Assembly (NCBI GenBank): GCA_943788615.1
Contig: CALSQY010000004.1
Span: 310,001 to 374,000 of the forward strand
DNA: 64,000 bases
Direction of reading: 5' to 3'
Source of the DNA: UBA4465 sp002292365
GTDB taxonomy: Bacteria; Bacteroidota; Bacteroidia; Cytophagales; Cyclobacteriaceae
In this document: positions 36,901 through 45,037 of the stretch, one piece after another
Position numbering within the stretch: position 1 is the stretch's first letter
How the letters are laid out: each line of letters opens with the position of its first letter
The notes under the pieces: model-generated
The model's input: the letters and a program-made list of their open reading frames with translations, nothing else
The model's database searches: none
What the model was told of the DNA's origin: nothing
Position numbers and translations under genes: made by a program

Positions 36901-37407
36901 CTCATTGGTAATGGTGGATTTTTTAACAAATCCAAAATGATCACTAGAATTCCACTGGTAGGTGAACTTCAATGCTAAATCATGATTGATCTCTTCAAAG
37001 ATGATCTTATTTCCAAAGGCATTTTTGTACAGATTTCTCGTGACCTTATAAATTCCCGCATATTTGCTAGAAAAGGGCTCCCATAAAGAAGTCTTATCCC
37101 CTTTTGAAACCAAAAACAAGGTTTTACTACCTGTTATTTCAGCAGAACTCGTAATCTTATCATCCGTATAATAAGGAAACAGTGCTGAGTTACAATCTTT
37201 TCTCCCTGCAGATAAACCACCCGTGCTTGAAATAAACATCCAATGATTGGAATGACTCACCACCGTCATAAAGAACGATCGCATCTCATCAAAATGGCTT
37301 ATTTTATAAAATGTCTCATCACCTATTTGAAGCAATTTTCCAGCTATCTTTTTTTCTGAAAAATCAGCTTCGGTCGTTCCTAAAAAAATCTTTTTCTTAT
37401 CAATCAT
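33946..37407 (-). CDS. GH149/GH94-type beta-1,3-oligoglucan phosphorylase
   Basis: The 1153-residue protein, without signal peptide, has an N-terminal beta-sandwich (about 1-300), an (alpha/alpha)6 barrel in the middle and a C-terminal extension. The catalytic-type segment YQGNWRDLFQNWEAL puts the likely general acid at Asp473; RHGDPSRPWNQF and GNPWAYIGYWGDHQI follow the clan pattern. The length is right for GH149 (about 1100 residues in bacteria) and longer than ordinary GH94 enzymes; GH161 is the main alternative. Such enzymes split beta-1,3-gluco-oligosaccharides with phosphate into glucose 1-phosphate and a shorter chain. GH17 genes upstream support a beta-1,3-glucan substrate. Confidence 0.8.
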   Translation of the reverse strand: MIDKKKIFLGTTEADFSEKKIAGKLLQIGDETFYKISHFDEMRSFFMTVVSHSNHWMFISSTGGLSAGRKDCNSALFPYYTDDKITSSAEITGSKTLFLVSKGDKTSLWEPFSSKYAGIYKVTRNLYKNAFGNKIIFEEINHDLALKFTYQWNSSDHFGFVKKSTITNEGGEAVTLSLLDGIQNLLPHGVEQAVQSGSSNLVDAYKKCELETDSGVGIYSLSAIIVDRAEPSEALKANVVWSLGLDHAIILLSSSQLDNFRRGGVLNQEEDVKAEKGAYFLHDEISLSAKEQKNWLIVADVNQSISDIIKIKERLKSKENLLDQINKDIEAGSMHLLELVGAADGLRLSAHRPRNIRHFSNTMFNIMRGGIFDHNYQIGKIDFLEYLSKANKNVFAEKKVLLDNLSDVFDLYDLRQLAENESADFKRLCTEYLPLMFSRRHGDPSRPWNQFSINTKSEVDGSKILDYQGNWRDLFQNWEALAYSYPEFIEGMIYKFLNATTFDGYNPYRVTKDGFDWETIEPGNPWAYIGYWGDHQIIYLLKFLEFIENYYPNKLAESFSKNLFVYANVPYMIKDYEDLLENPKDTIVYDYANEARIQAQRTKIGADGALLTDANDQIYKVNFIEKVLATVLAKMSNFIPEGGIWMNTQRPEWNDANNALVGNGVSMVTLYYLKRFLKFFENILSKYDREDIGISVELKQFLSELTHVLAQNQTLLRSNISDKERKRVLDGLGSAGSSFRKVIYTQRFSGQKVKVHTAEITSFIDLSSLFLAHSIKANKRKDHLYHAYNLMTVKGKDEVSISYLPEMLEGQVAVLSSGFLSSSESLEVLDALKSSSLFRVDQFSYILYPNKSLPRFVEKNTIPQEAILNSDLLKKLIEHKNVQVVERDALGEYHFNGAFNNVNSLKASLESLPEMYQALVKRESEALYQIFEGVFDHKSFTGRSGTFFGYEGLGSIYWHMVSKLLLATFEITKDAVKQKEDKALVGRLFDHYFEINEGIGVNKSPELYGAFSTDAYSHTPGGKGAQQPGMTGQVKEDLLSRWGELGIEVQEGILTFDPFMLRYDEFLTENQDYVYVNVLKERCSIALEKDSLGFTYCQIPIIYQASHTSKIEVHFNDGARRIIEGNQLDLTVSRMIFKRTNEIHKLVVFLMLD

Positions 37408-37553
37408 AAAAATATCTGCAGTATCCGGATTGTGAATGGTATTGAGCGTCTTTAACTCACATGTTGAATCACTATTTAAATAAAATCACAAATCAAAGTC
37501 CTATTAATTCTTTAATATATACAGGATAAATGGGGTGCTCTTTTCAATTAATT

Positions 37554-37603
37554 AGCTCTTTATAAACATCTCAATTGTTATCACAACGGAATTGAGCTCT
37601 TTA
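37554..37603. promoter_or_regulatory. Candidate operator region upstream of the phosphorylase gene
   Basis: The 438 bp gap 37408-37845 is AT-rich and carries no gene. It holds two direct copies of AGCTCTTTA (37554-37562 and 37595-37603) 41 bp apart, about four helical turns. Just inside the second copy is an inverted repeat CTCAATT...AATTGAG (37570-37576 and 37590-37596) around the partial palindrome TTGTTATCACAA. This is the kind of pattern a dimeric sugar-responsive repressor or activator would use; no regulator gene is in the window. Confidence 0.3.
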
Positions 37604-37845
37604 ATAAGTTAATATTACTATAATGATACTATCCACTATAAGTTTTGTTGGGCAATGAAAATAAAATTATTCTACAATTACTATTTTTTGTTTAATCAAT
37701 GTTTGGATTACTAATTAAATAGAAAACTTTATTCTCAAAAAACGTAAATAATAAATAATGAGAGCTGATGACAAATGAACGCTCATGAAAGAATATTGAT
37801 AACAATATGATTGAACCATACCTAACTGAAATCCCAAATTTATTA

Positions 37846-38796
37846 TCAGATCTTGAAAGATCGCTTATATTCACCTCTATCAGAAAAAGCCAACTTTGGG
37901 GTACGATTCTCAAAGTACAATCCCCAGTGCTTTTCAGGTTCATTTGGATCTGAGGATCCCTTCCACGGCTCATCAAATGCCTCAAAGACAAAGGCCAGAA
38001 TCTGATCCTCTTTACACCAAGCGCTTAACTGTTGATAATAAATTTTTTGAAAAATTTGATTCACATGAGCTTTGGGGATTCCTTGATCATTTGATGAGGT
38101 CGCCCACCCCACCTCGGTTATGACGATCAACTTATTTGGGTATTTTTCTGCGACCGTCCTGTAATTTTGCTTTGTAAATTCAAGTGACTCATCTATGGTT
38201 TTGTATTCCCATACCGGATAGGTATGTATTGAGATAAAATCTACTTCATTGACCAATGGTTCTTGTTTACCCAGCCATGGAACATAGTTTTCACAAAATG
38301 TTACCGGCTGTTTTGCTCCCTTTTTCACTTGCCTCACATAGTAAATAATTTGAGAAACTGCTACCATATGATCAGTCCAATCTACACTTGCCTCATTGCC
38401 TACAGCCAAACTAAAGATAATGGTAGGATAGCTGTTAGCTAAACGCACCAATTCATCAACTTCTTGATGATTATGTTCTTTGTTAGATGCCAAGGCTTCT
38501 TCAGAAAAATCATTTCCTCCCCAAGGACAATTTGGATTATTCTCCTCAGCATTGATATAAGCGCCCAGCATAACTTTGAGGGAAAGTTTTTCTTTTTCAA
38601 TCACCTCAAGTACAGTTCGAGAATGTGAATCACAGCTATAAAGGCGTACGTATGTCCAGTTGGCCTGTACGATCAATAAGTCTTCCTTCACTTGCTCGTA
38701 GCTAGGGTCATTGATCCCAGGCTGCTGACCCTCCCTGTACCCGGAGTAGCAGACAGCTGCAGCTTCAGGCATTGAAAAAACATCAGTATATTTCAT
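37846..38796 (-). CDS. GH17 family beta-1,3-glucanase/glucosyltransferase, cytoplasmic
   Basis: The 316-residue protein is a single GH17 TIM barrel. Acid/base Glu135 lies in SLAVGNEAS and nucleophile Glu228 in VITEVGWA; the N-terminal VCYSGYREGQQPG is the first-strand motif of this bacterial GH17 group. No signal peptide or lipobox is present, so it should stay in the cytoplasm, unlike classical secreted laminarinases. It may hydrolyse or transglycosylate imported beta-1,3-gluco-oligosaccharides before phosphorolysis. It follows a second, divergent GH17 gene by 21 bp and lies 438 bp upstream of the phosphorylase gene on the same strand. Confidence 0.88.
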   Translation of the reverse strand: MKYTDVFSMPEAAAVCYSGYREGQQPGINDPSYEQVKEDLLIVQANWTYVRLYSCDSHSRTVLEVIEKEKLSLKVMLGAYINAEENNPNCPWGGNDFSEEALASNKEHNHQEVDELVRLANSYPTIIFSLAVGNEASVDWTDHMVAVSQIIYYVRQVKKGAKQPVTFCENYVPWLGKQEPLVNEVDFISIHTYPVWEYKTIDESLEFTKQNYRTVAEKYPNKLIVITEVGWATSSNDQGIPKAHVNQIFQKIYYQQLSAWCKEDQILAFVFEAFDEPWKGSSDPNEPEKHWGLYFENRTPKLAFSDRGEYKRSFKI

Positions 38797-38817
38797 ATAG
38801 TTCTGCTTTTCTTAATT

Positions 38818-39704
38818 CTAAAATTTTATTTTTTCTTCCTTATCCCAAAGGCCCCAAAATGCGCCGACATCACCTTCTGAATCTACTTTCCAAGATTCAT
38901 CAAAGGAGGAAAAATAAAATATTTCGATTTCATCTTCCTCAGCCCACTGCTGAGCATTACTGAAATATTTAAGGGCATTGTCATAAGATGGGTGGGCATC
39001 TCCTAAGTCACTTCCCTGACTGGGCCAGCCGGTCTCGGTAATAATTACCTTTTTGCCATCAGCAGCATCCAAGGCCGCTTGATACATTTGTTTCATGTAT
39101 AATAGAGAATAGTCCAAATGACACCCTTCCCAATAAGGATAGCAGTTGGCTAAAATCAAATCACAAGCCGCTGATATCTTTGGCCGGGTGTTGAACTCAT
39201 AATAAGCATCAACATAGCCTACAGGGATATCTTTTACAGATGATTTGACCTCTTGAATGCAATTGAGTAGCTGAGCTTCGGAAAGATCTCCTCTGTACAT
39301 CACCTCGTTACCTACCGCAGCAATATTTACTAATCCAGAATCACATAAATCGATAAGAGAACGAATTTCATCTGCATTGCTTTTCTCATGATCACCGAGC
39401 CACGCTCCGACCAACGTCTTTATGCCATATTCCTTGGCCAACTTTGGAATCAATTCATTGCCATCGGTGCAAGAGAAAATTCTGATCCATTTGGTATGCG
39501 GTTTGATGATTTCAAGTCTTCTACGAATTTGATCTTCCGAGAAATATTATCTCCTGGTTTTTGTACCCCTTCATAAGGACTAAAACACAAGCCATGCACC
39601 CCCCTATCGAGTATTGAATCACAATGATCCTGAAGTTTACGGGTATTACAGTCAGTATAATCTGAACCGATTAAGGATTTTATTTTTTCTTCTCTGTACG
39701 ACAT
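38818..39704 (-). CDS. Second GH17 enzyme, cytoplasmic, single-base frameshift
   Basis: Two frames make up one GH17 barrel of about 295 residues. The first (39704 down) gives LIGSDYTDCNTRKLQ and GLCFSPYEGVQKPGDN, the first-strand motif; one base appears lost in the short T-run at 39510-39512, after which the other frame reads IIKPHTKWIRIFSCTDGNEL and continues. The acid/base Glu is in AAVGNEV (about 134 in the joined numbering) and the nucleophile in IITETGW (about 224). No signal peptide. It precedes the other GH17 gene by 21 bp. Because all catalytic parts survive, the break may be a sequence error; otherwise it is a young pseudogene. Confidence 0.82.
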
Positions 39705-39744
39705 AAAAACCTAAATTATCTTCTTTTATAAGTTAAAACCTTTT

Positions 39745-39764
39745 TTAAAGATACTCATCTTTAA
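39745..39764. promoter_or_regulatory. Palindrome upstream of the GH17 operon
   Basis: TTAAAGAT-ACTC-ATCTTTAA is a perfect 8-bp inverted repeat with a 4-base spacer, 41 bp upstream of the second GH17 gene start on the minus strand. It lies where a promoter or operator would be expected. AT-rich DNA can produce such repeats by chance, so the call is tentative. Confidence 0.3.
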
Positions 39765-39967
39765 TTCTTAAATAAAAAGATGAAGATTTTAGAAAATAAA
39801 ATTTAAACTATCAATAAAATCTTAATTATGAAAATTAACTAGCAAATAAGGTGCAGTTACCAAGAGGGAATAGTCATAAGCCCGAACGACAGAACATATC
39901 GAACCTCAAATTTGAACCCAATATTTAGGTTAATCCATTCATTTACAAGGGGTAGGGATAATTGCAA

Positions 39968-39999
39968 TAAAAAACGGACTAGTAAAAAAACTAGTCCGT
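39968..39999 (-). terminator. Rho-independent terminator of the initiator tRNA
   Basis: On the minus strand, 10 nt after the tRNA 3' end, a perfect 10-bp stem (ACGGACTAGT with its complement, 39974-39983 and 39990-39999) closes a 6-base A/T loop and is followed by six T residues (39968-39973). This is a canonical intrinsic terminator. The region 39705-40008 otherwise holds only the palindrome at 39745. Confidence 0.85.
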
Positions 40000-40008
40000 C
40001 TTGTGTAG

Positions 40009-40081
<73 letters not shown>

Positions 40082-40286
40082 ATTTGTATACAAAAGTAGT
40101 AAGCTATTTTCAATAAACAAGAGGTAACTCAGTATTTATATTTAATATCATGAATAATGAGAGTTATGCCCAGATGACCCCCATTCAGACATTTCCAGAT
40201 CACTCCAAAAGATACCCTACTCTGTTTACTATTACTGATAGATGAAAAATCAATTATCAATGACTATTCTATGGGACAATAAAAAG

Positions 40287-40294
40287 TATCTTTG
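40287..40294 (+). promoter_or_regulatory. Bacteroidota-type -7 element for era
   Basis: TATCTTTG matches TAnnTTTG exactly and lies 37 bp before the era ATG at 40331. No clear -33 TTTG box is seen. The element overlaps any start at 40292, which argues for the later ATG. Confidence 0.5.
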
Positions 40295-40330
40295 CAGAAT
40301 CACACAAAGAAATATTACGCAGTGCATCAC

Positions 40331-41224
40331 ATGAACCAAGATAAAACAGCCTTTAAAGCAGGATTTGTCAGTATTTTAGGTAAACCCAACGTGGGTAAAT
40401 CAACTTTGATGAATGCCTTGGTAGGAGAACGCCTTTCGATCATGACCTCAAAGGCCCAGACGACTCGACATCGTATTTTTGGGATTCTTTCGACACCAGA
40501 TTGTCAAATGATCTTCAGTGATACCCCTGGGGTCATTGATCCGCAATATAAACTCCAAGAAAGCATGATGCGATTTGTAAAAGCGTCCTTGGAAGATGCT
40601 GATTTGATCTTGTACATGGTAGAGCTCGGCGAGAAGTATGATGACAATGTGAATATTAAACATATCTTTGAGAACCAGGCCGCTAAATTTGTGATCATCA
40701 ATAAGATAGATCAAGCAAAAGGATCGCAAGTGAAAGACAAAGTGGATTACTGGCAAGAAATATTTCCAACGGCGCAGGTCTTTCCAATTTCGGCCTTAGA
40801 GAAAGAAAACATCGATGAACTCTATGAAGCCATCAAGTCCGCTTTGCCTCACCACCCTCCCTATTTTCCTCAAGATCAGATCACCGATAAATCCGAGCGG
40901 TTTGTCACCTCTGAGATCATCAGAGAAAAAATTTTCTTGAACTATAAAAAAGAAGTTCCCTACAGCTGTGAGGTAGAGATAGAAGAATTCAAGGAAGCCG
41001 AAGATATCTTGCGCATCCGAGCCATCATCTATGTGGAGCGCGACAGTCAAAAAGGAATCATCATTGGCAAAAGTGGCGACAGTCTCAAAAAAGTAGGGAT
41101 TGAATCTCGAGAAGACCTCGAGAAGTTTTTCGAGAAAAAAGTCCATTTAGAAACTTACGTAAAAGTCGAAAAAGACTGGCGTAAAAAAGAAAAATCTTTA
41201 AAGAAGTTTGGTTATCAGCATTGA
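40331..41224 (+). CDS. era: GTPase Era
   Basis: Era binds the 3' end of 16S rRNA and assists 30S subunit assembly. The 297-residue protein has G1 GKPNVGKST, G2 AQTTRHR, G3 DTPG, G4 NKID and a C-terminal KH domain with IIGKSGDSLKKVG. The open frame extends to 40292, but that start would lie on the -7 promoter element; MNQDKTAFKAGFVSILGKPN from 40331 is a normal Era start. It is followed by der after 29 bp on the same strand. Confidence 0.95.
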   Translation: MNQDKTAFKAGFVSILGKPNVGKSTLMNALVGERLSIMTSKAQTTRHRIFGILSTPDCQMIFSDTPGVIDPQYKLQESMMRFVKASLEDADLILYMVELGEKYDDNVNIKHIFENQAAKFVIINKIDQAKGSQVKDKVDYWQEIFPTAQVFPISALEKENIDELYEAIKSALPHHPPYFPQDQITDKSERFVTSEIIREKIFLNYKKEVPYSCEVEIEEFKEAEDILRIRAIIYVERDSQKGIIIGKSGDSLKKVGIESREDLEKFFEKKVHLETYVKVEKDWRKKEKSLKKFGYQH

Positions 41225-41253
41225 AGGTTGCAACCACTCATTAACTAAAATAC

Positions 41254-42561
41254 ATGGCGAACATAGTAGCAATAGTAGGCAGGCCCAATGTAGGTAAATC
41301 TACCCTGTTCAATCGTTTGATCGAAAGAAAACAAGCCATCATGGACGATGAGTCTGGCGTGACCCGAGATCGACATTATGGAGTTTGCGAATGGAATGGT
41401 AAAAAATTTACCGTTATTGATACCGGTGGTTATGTGAAAGGATCTACCGACATCTTTGAAGGAGCCATCCGTGCACAAGTCCAACAAGCCTTGTCGGAGG
41501 CCAGTGTCATTTTATTTATGGTCGACTGCCATACGGGATTGCATGGTTTGGATGAGGAGTTTGCCCAGATATTAAGGGAAGTCAACAAACCCCTATTTTT
41601 AGTGACCAATAAGGCAGACAATCAGAAAAGAATTGATGATACCACCGAGTTTTATTCATTAGGTTTAACCGATAGGTTATTTCCTGTCGCTTCCTCCAGC
41701 GGCTGGGGCACCGGAGATTTACTAGATGAAGTAGTCAAAGAACTTGACGAAGAGGAGAAAGAATCCGACAGTGGACTCCCTAAGATAGCCATTCTGGGCC
41801 GGCCCAATGCGGGTAAATCTTCTTTTATCAATGCTTTGCTAGGAGAAGAGCGCACCATCGTCACTGACATACCCGGCACCACGAGAGATGCCATCAACAC
41901 GCGGTATACCTTGTTTGGTAAAGACTTTATATTGACCGACACGGCAGGTATCCGAAAAAAAGCCAAGGTCAAAGAAGACATTGAGTTTTATTCAGTGCTA
42001 AGGGCCATTCAAGCCCTTCAGGACAGTGATGTCTGTATCGTCATGATTGATGCCGAACGAGGATTGGAAGCACAAGATATGAGTATTATCGCCTTGGTCA
42101 ATAAATATAAAAAAGGCGGCGTAATCATGATGAACAAATGGGATTTGGTGAACAAAGAAACGAATACTTCGGTAAAATTAGAGCAAGAGATTAAAATCAA
42201 ACTCGGTCCGCTGTCTTACGTGCCCATCATTTTTACAAGTGTGATCGAAAAACAGCGTATTTTCAAGGTCATTGAAAAATCCTTGGCTATTTACGAAAAT
42301 AAAACCACTAAAATTCCTACTTCAAAGCTCAACGAAATTATATTGAAGGAAATTGAAAGGAATCCACCTCCCGCCATCAGAGGAAAGAACGTAGGGATCA
42401 AATATATCACCCAATTGCCGACCCAATCTGTGGTCTTCGCTTTTTTCTGTAGTTATCCAAAAGAAATAAGTGAATCTTATGAACGCTTTTTAATCAATAA
42501 GATCAGAAGTCACTTTGATTTCGAAGGTATCCCCATTAAAGTAGTTTTTAGAATGAAATGA
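41254..42561 (+). CDS. der: Ribosome biogenesis GTPase Der (EngA)
   Basis: Der has two tandem GTPase domains and a KH-like C-terminal domain and acts in 50S subunit maturation. The 435-residue protein shows two sets of motifs: GRPNVGKST, DTGG and NKAD in the first half, then GRPNAGKSS, DTAG and NKWD in the second. The length is usual. It follows era by 29 bp, a pairing common in Bacteroidota. Its downstream region holds a striking hairpin at 42756. Confidence 0.97.
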   Translation: MANIVAIVGRPNVGKSTLFNRLIERKQAIMDDESGVTRDRHYGVCEWNGKKFTVIDTGGYVKGSTDIFEGAIRAQVQQALSEASVILFMVDCHTGLHGLDEEFAQILREVNKPLFLVTNKADNQKRIDDTTEFYSLGLTDRLFPVASSSGWGTGDLLDEVVKELDEEEKESDSGLPKIAILGRPNAGKSSFINALLGEERTIVTDIPGTTRDAINTRYTLFGKDFILTDTAGIRKKAKVKEDIEFYSVLRAIQALQDSDVCIVMIDAERGLEAQDMSIIALVNKYKKGGVIMMNKWDLVNKETNTSVKLEQEIKIKLGPLSYVPIIFTSVIEKQRIFKVIEKSLAIYENKTTKIPTSKLNEIILKEIERNPPPAIRGKNVGIKYITQLPTQSVVFAFFCSYPKEISESYERFLINKIRSHFDFEGIPIKVVFRMK

Positions 42562-42755
42562 TCCTCCTTTGGGTTGAGAAGCAAAACACCCTTGACACTA
42601 TAATTTCAATAAAGAATGCTTATCGAAAGGTGTATTTCATAATGTAAGTAGTTATTTTATTCCTATACACATTAAAAAAAAGATATTATGTATAATTCCA
42701 AGAAATATTACGTGTATCATATTGGCACCCAATTTCAAATGAGCGCAACATCTAT

Positions 42756-42802
42756 CTTTGGTGAATTATTCTCATCCGAAGGCTGAGAATAATTCACCAA
42801 AG
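42756..42802. repeat. Perfect 19-bp inverted repeat with 9-base loop
   Basis: CTTTGGTGAATTATTCTCA (42756-42774) and its exact complement (42784-42802) enclose TCCGAAGGC. The gap 42562-43014 between der and the SprT-like gene contains no open frame I trust. No T-run follows on either strand (GGCTTTACC on the plus side), so it is not a canonical terminator. It could be a processed RNA hairpin, an attachment-type site or a relic of a small mobile element. Confidence 0.7.
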
Positions 42803-43014
42803 GCTTTACCCCCCTCATTGTAGCTTCCCATCAAAGGGTTAAGATACCTTATAGAAAACATTGATAACTATCAAAAAACTACTCCATCAAACTCGTAAAA
42901 AAATAATAAATGAAACGCCATATCAACGATTAATTTTTCTTTATCATTTGACTATTATTTTGACCGACCGCAACTTAAATTAGAGCTTTGATAGATTAAA
43001 AAAAAGCCCATTCA

Positions 43015-43635
43015 TTGAAAAAAGATTATTTAAGTGTTTTTAAGCGTTTTGTACCCCTAGAAGCGGCTAATTATTGCTTGGCACTATATCAACAATATGG
43101 ATTTGAATTTAAAATCAAAAAAAGCAGACGCACAAAGTTTGGGGATTATCGTTTTGAACCCACTCATCAAAAGCATGTTATCACCATTAATAATGACCTG
43201 AACCATTATGCCTTCCTGATTACCTATTTGCATGAAGTCGCGCACCTGATCACTTATCAAAAACATAGAAATCAAGTAAATCCTCACGGTGAAGAATGGA
43301 AAAATACCTTCAAAATAGTTTCATTACCCGTGCTCAATCCACAAGTTTTTCCTGAACTACTCCTCAAAAAATTAGCTCATTACCTGCGCAGTCCCAAAGC
43401 TTCGAGTTGCTCGGATCCAAATCTATATGCCTTGCTGAAGCAGTATGACCACCCCGATGATACCTGCCTTCTCAAAACACTCCAGGTTGGGGATCAATTC
43501 TTATTCAATAAAACTTGTTATCAATATCTTGAGCTAAAAAGAACCCGTGTTCTTTGCCTTCAAATCAATAGCGACAGAAAATACCTTATCGCTCAGATCG
43601 CAGCAGTCACGAAAATCTCACCTTTAGATGGATAA
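43015..43635 (+). CDS. SprT-like zinc metalloprotease domain protein
   Basis: The 206-residue protein contains HEVAH (in YLHEVAHLITY), the zinc site of SprT/Spartan-like metallopeptidases, with a downstream HGEEWK that supplies the third ligand region. A zinc-ribbon-like Cys pattern is not evident beyond single cysteines (ASSCSD, TCYQY). SprT-type proteins may cut DNA-protein crosslinks or other targets; the bacterial role is unclear. The only sensible start is a TTG at 43015, giving KKDYLSVFKRF. It overlaps the convergent hypothetical gene by 12 bp. Confidence 0.82.
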   Translation: MKKDYLSVFKRFVPLEAANYCLALYQQYGFEFKIKKSRRTKFGDYRFEPTHQKHVITINNDLNHYAFLITYLHEVAHLITYQKHRNQVNPHGEEWKNTFKIVSLPVLNPQVFPELLLKKLAHYLRSPKASSCSDPNLYALLKQYDHPDDTCLLKTLQVGDQFLFNKTCYQYLELKRTRVLCLQINSDRKYLIAQIAAVTKISPLDG

Positions 43636-44193
43636 TCTCCTGCTGATCAAACCCGAAATCAATAGATAAAAAGCACTCGGCGTTAAGGTGCGCCATTTTT
43701 CGATTTCCAACGTACCCCCCATGTTCAGATAAGTATCTAAGTTGTACTTTGCCATTTCTTCCCGCAAAAAAACAGGAAAACTCACACATGCAATCCAGCC
43801 CTCTTCGACTTCTTCGAACCATTCCTCATAATAACTGTCATCACTGCCATGGAAGTTCAGCACATTTTCTCCAATTAATATGAATTTATTAATTCCCTCG
43901 GCTTGTAGCACTTCAATAATATTTCTTTTGAGCAGCATGATGTCATTATTGATTGTATCATTCCATTCTCCAATAAACTCTAGTACACTGTAGCCTTCCC
44001 CATAATCACTGAAGAGTATTTTGACATAAAGCGTTTCGGAGCCAAAATAATCCCAAGCCGGGTCTATGTAGTAGCCGTATATTTTCTCTGAATAGATATC
44101 ATAATTATAGGTTTTTCCTGAGAATGGTGAACGACCGTCTGTACTCGCATCATAGTACTTGAGCCAATTGTAAAAAGGTTCTATCTGATGCAT
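43624..44193 (-). CDS. Conserved hypothetical protein
   Basis: I do not recognise this 189-residue protein as a named family. It is acidic, aromatic-rich (NWLKYYDAS, YEEWFEEVEEGW) and has no signal peptide or clear membrane helix; a weakly hydrophobic C-terminal stretch (SAFYLLISGLISRR) is present. It starts 24 bp after murQ ends on the same strand, so it is probably co-transcribed with murQ and the sugar kinase. The 3' end overlaps the convergent SprT-like gene by 12 bp. Confidence 0.7.
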   Translation of the reverse strand: MHQIEPFYNWLKYYDASTDGRSPFSGKTYNYDIYSEKIYGYYIDPAWDYFGSETLYVKILFSDYGEGYSVLEFIGEWNDTINNDIMLLKRNIIEVLQAEGINKFILIGENVLNFHGSDDSYYEEWFEEVEEGWIACVSFPVFLREEMAKYNLDTYLNMGGTLEIEKWRTLTPSAFYLLISGLISRRLSI

Positions 44194-44217
44194 TTTATGT
44201 CAACATCAATTGTATAT

Positions 44218-45024
44218 TCAACTTTTATTGTAATTATCTATGGCCTCGCGCACTGAACCATGGGTGTTCAGAAGTGCGGCTGCTGATACACGATCAAGGC
44301 CGGTCTCCATGACAATCATTTTGATACCTCGATCTATCAACTTGTCATTGCTCAATTGCATGTCTATCATTTTATTACCTTTTACCCTACCCAACTGAAT
44401 CATCACTGCGGTACTGATCATATTGAGTACCAACTTCTGCGCAGTGCCTGCCTTCATCCGGGTGCTACCAGTGACATATTCAGGGCCCAAGACGATCTCA
44501 ACAGGAAATTCCACAGTCTGGGCAAGCGCACTGTCTGGATTACAAACGATACATCCTGTCAATAATCCTTGTTTTTTGCCCTCTCGCACACATCCTAATA
44601 CATAGGGCGTCGTACCCGAAGCAGCCAGTCCAATCAAACTATCTTGAGCCGTCAGATGGTAGTCGCTCAGGTCCTTCCAGGCTTGCTTATCATCATCCTC
44701 AGCGAACTCTACCGCTTTTCTAATGGCGCCATCACCTCCTGCAATGATGCCAATTACCACATCATGGCCCACACCGAAGGTGGGTGGACATTCTGAAGCG
44801 TCTAAGATGCCCAAACGACCACTGGTCCCGGCACCTATATAAAAGATTCGACCTCCTGACTTCATCCTGACAACGATCTGCTCGATGAGGGATTCAATCT
44901 GATCCAATTTTTTGGATACAGCCAACGCTACTTTTTGATCTTCTTTATTGATCCCTTCCAGTACCTCGCTTAAAGCTAGTTTTTCTAAATCTTGATAGTG
45001 AGAAGATGACTCTGTGATAGACAT
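44218..45024 (-). CDS. murQ: N-acetylmuramic acid 6-phosphate etherase
   Basis: MurQ cleaves the lactyl ether of MurNAc 6-phosphate to give GlcNAc 6-phosphate and D-lactate in peptidoglycan recycling. The 268-residue SIS-domain protein has YIGAGTSGRLGILDASECPPTF, GLAASGTTPYVLG, ECPPTFG and GSTRMKAGTAQKLVLNMIS, all MurQ signatures. The C-terminal helical part binds the lid. It is 13 bp downstream of the BadF-type sugar kinase, the usual partner. Confidence 0.95.
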   Translation of the reverse strand: MSITESSSHYQDLEKLALSEVLEGINKEDQKVALAVSKKLDQIESLIEQIVVRMKSGGRIFYIGAGTSGRLGILDASECPPTFGVGHDVVIGIIAGGDGAIRKAVEFAEDDDKQAWKDLSDYHLTAQDSLIGLAASGTTPYVLGCVREGKKQGLLTGCIVCNPDSALAQTVEFPVEIVLGPEYVTGSTRMKAGTAQKLVLNMISTAVMIQLGRVKGNKMIDMQLSNDKLIDRGIKMIVMETGLDRVSAAALLNTHGSVREAIDNYNKS

Positions 45025-45037
45025 TAACCTTAATATT

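Noticed and set aside
37692..37991. 99-residue minus-strand open frame overlapping the GH17 tail
   Set aside because: Its first half is the GH17 gene end read in another frame and the rest is AT-rich spacer; no start signal or family.
31451..39704. A canonical polysaccharide utilisation locus with SusC/SusD
   Set aside because: No TonB-dependent receptor, SusD lipoprotein or hybrid regulator is in the window; only enzymes and an inner-membrane symporter are present.
40292..40330. Upstream start for era
   Set aside because: It coincides with the -7 promoter element and adds residues absent from Era proteins.
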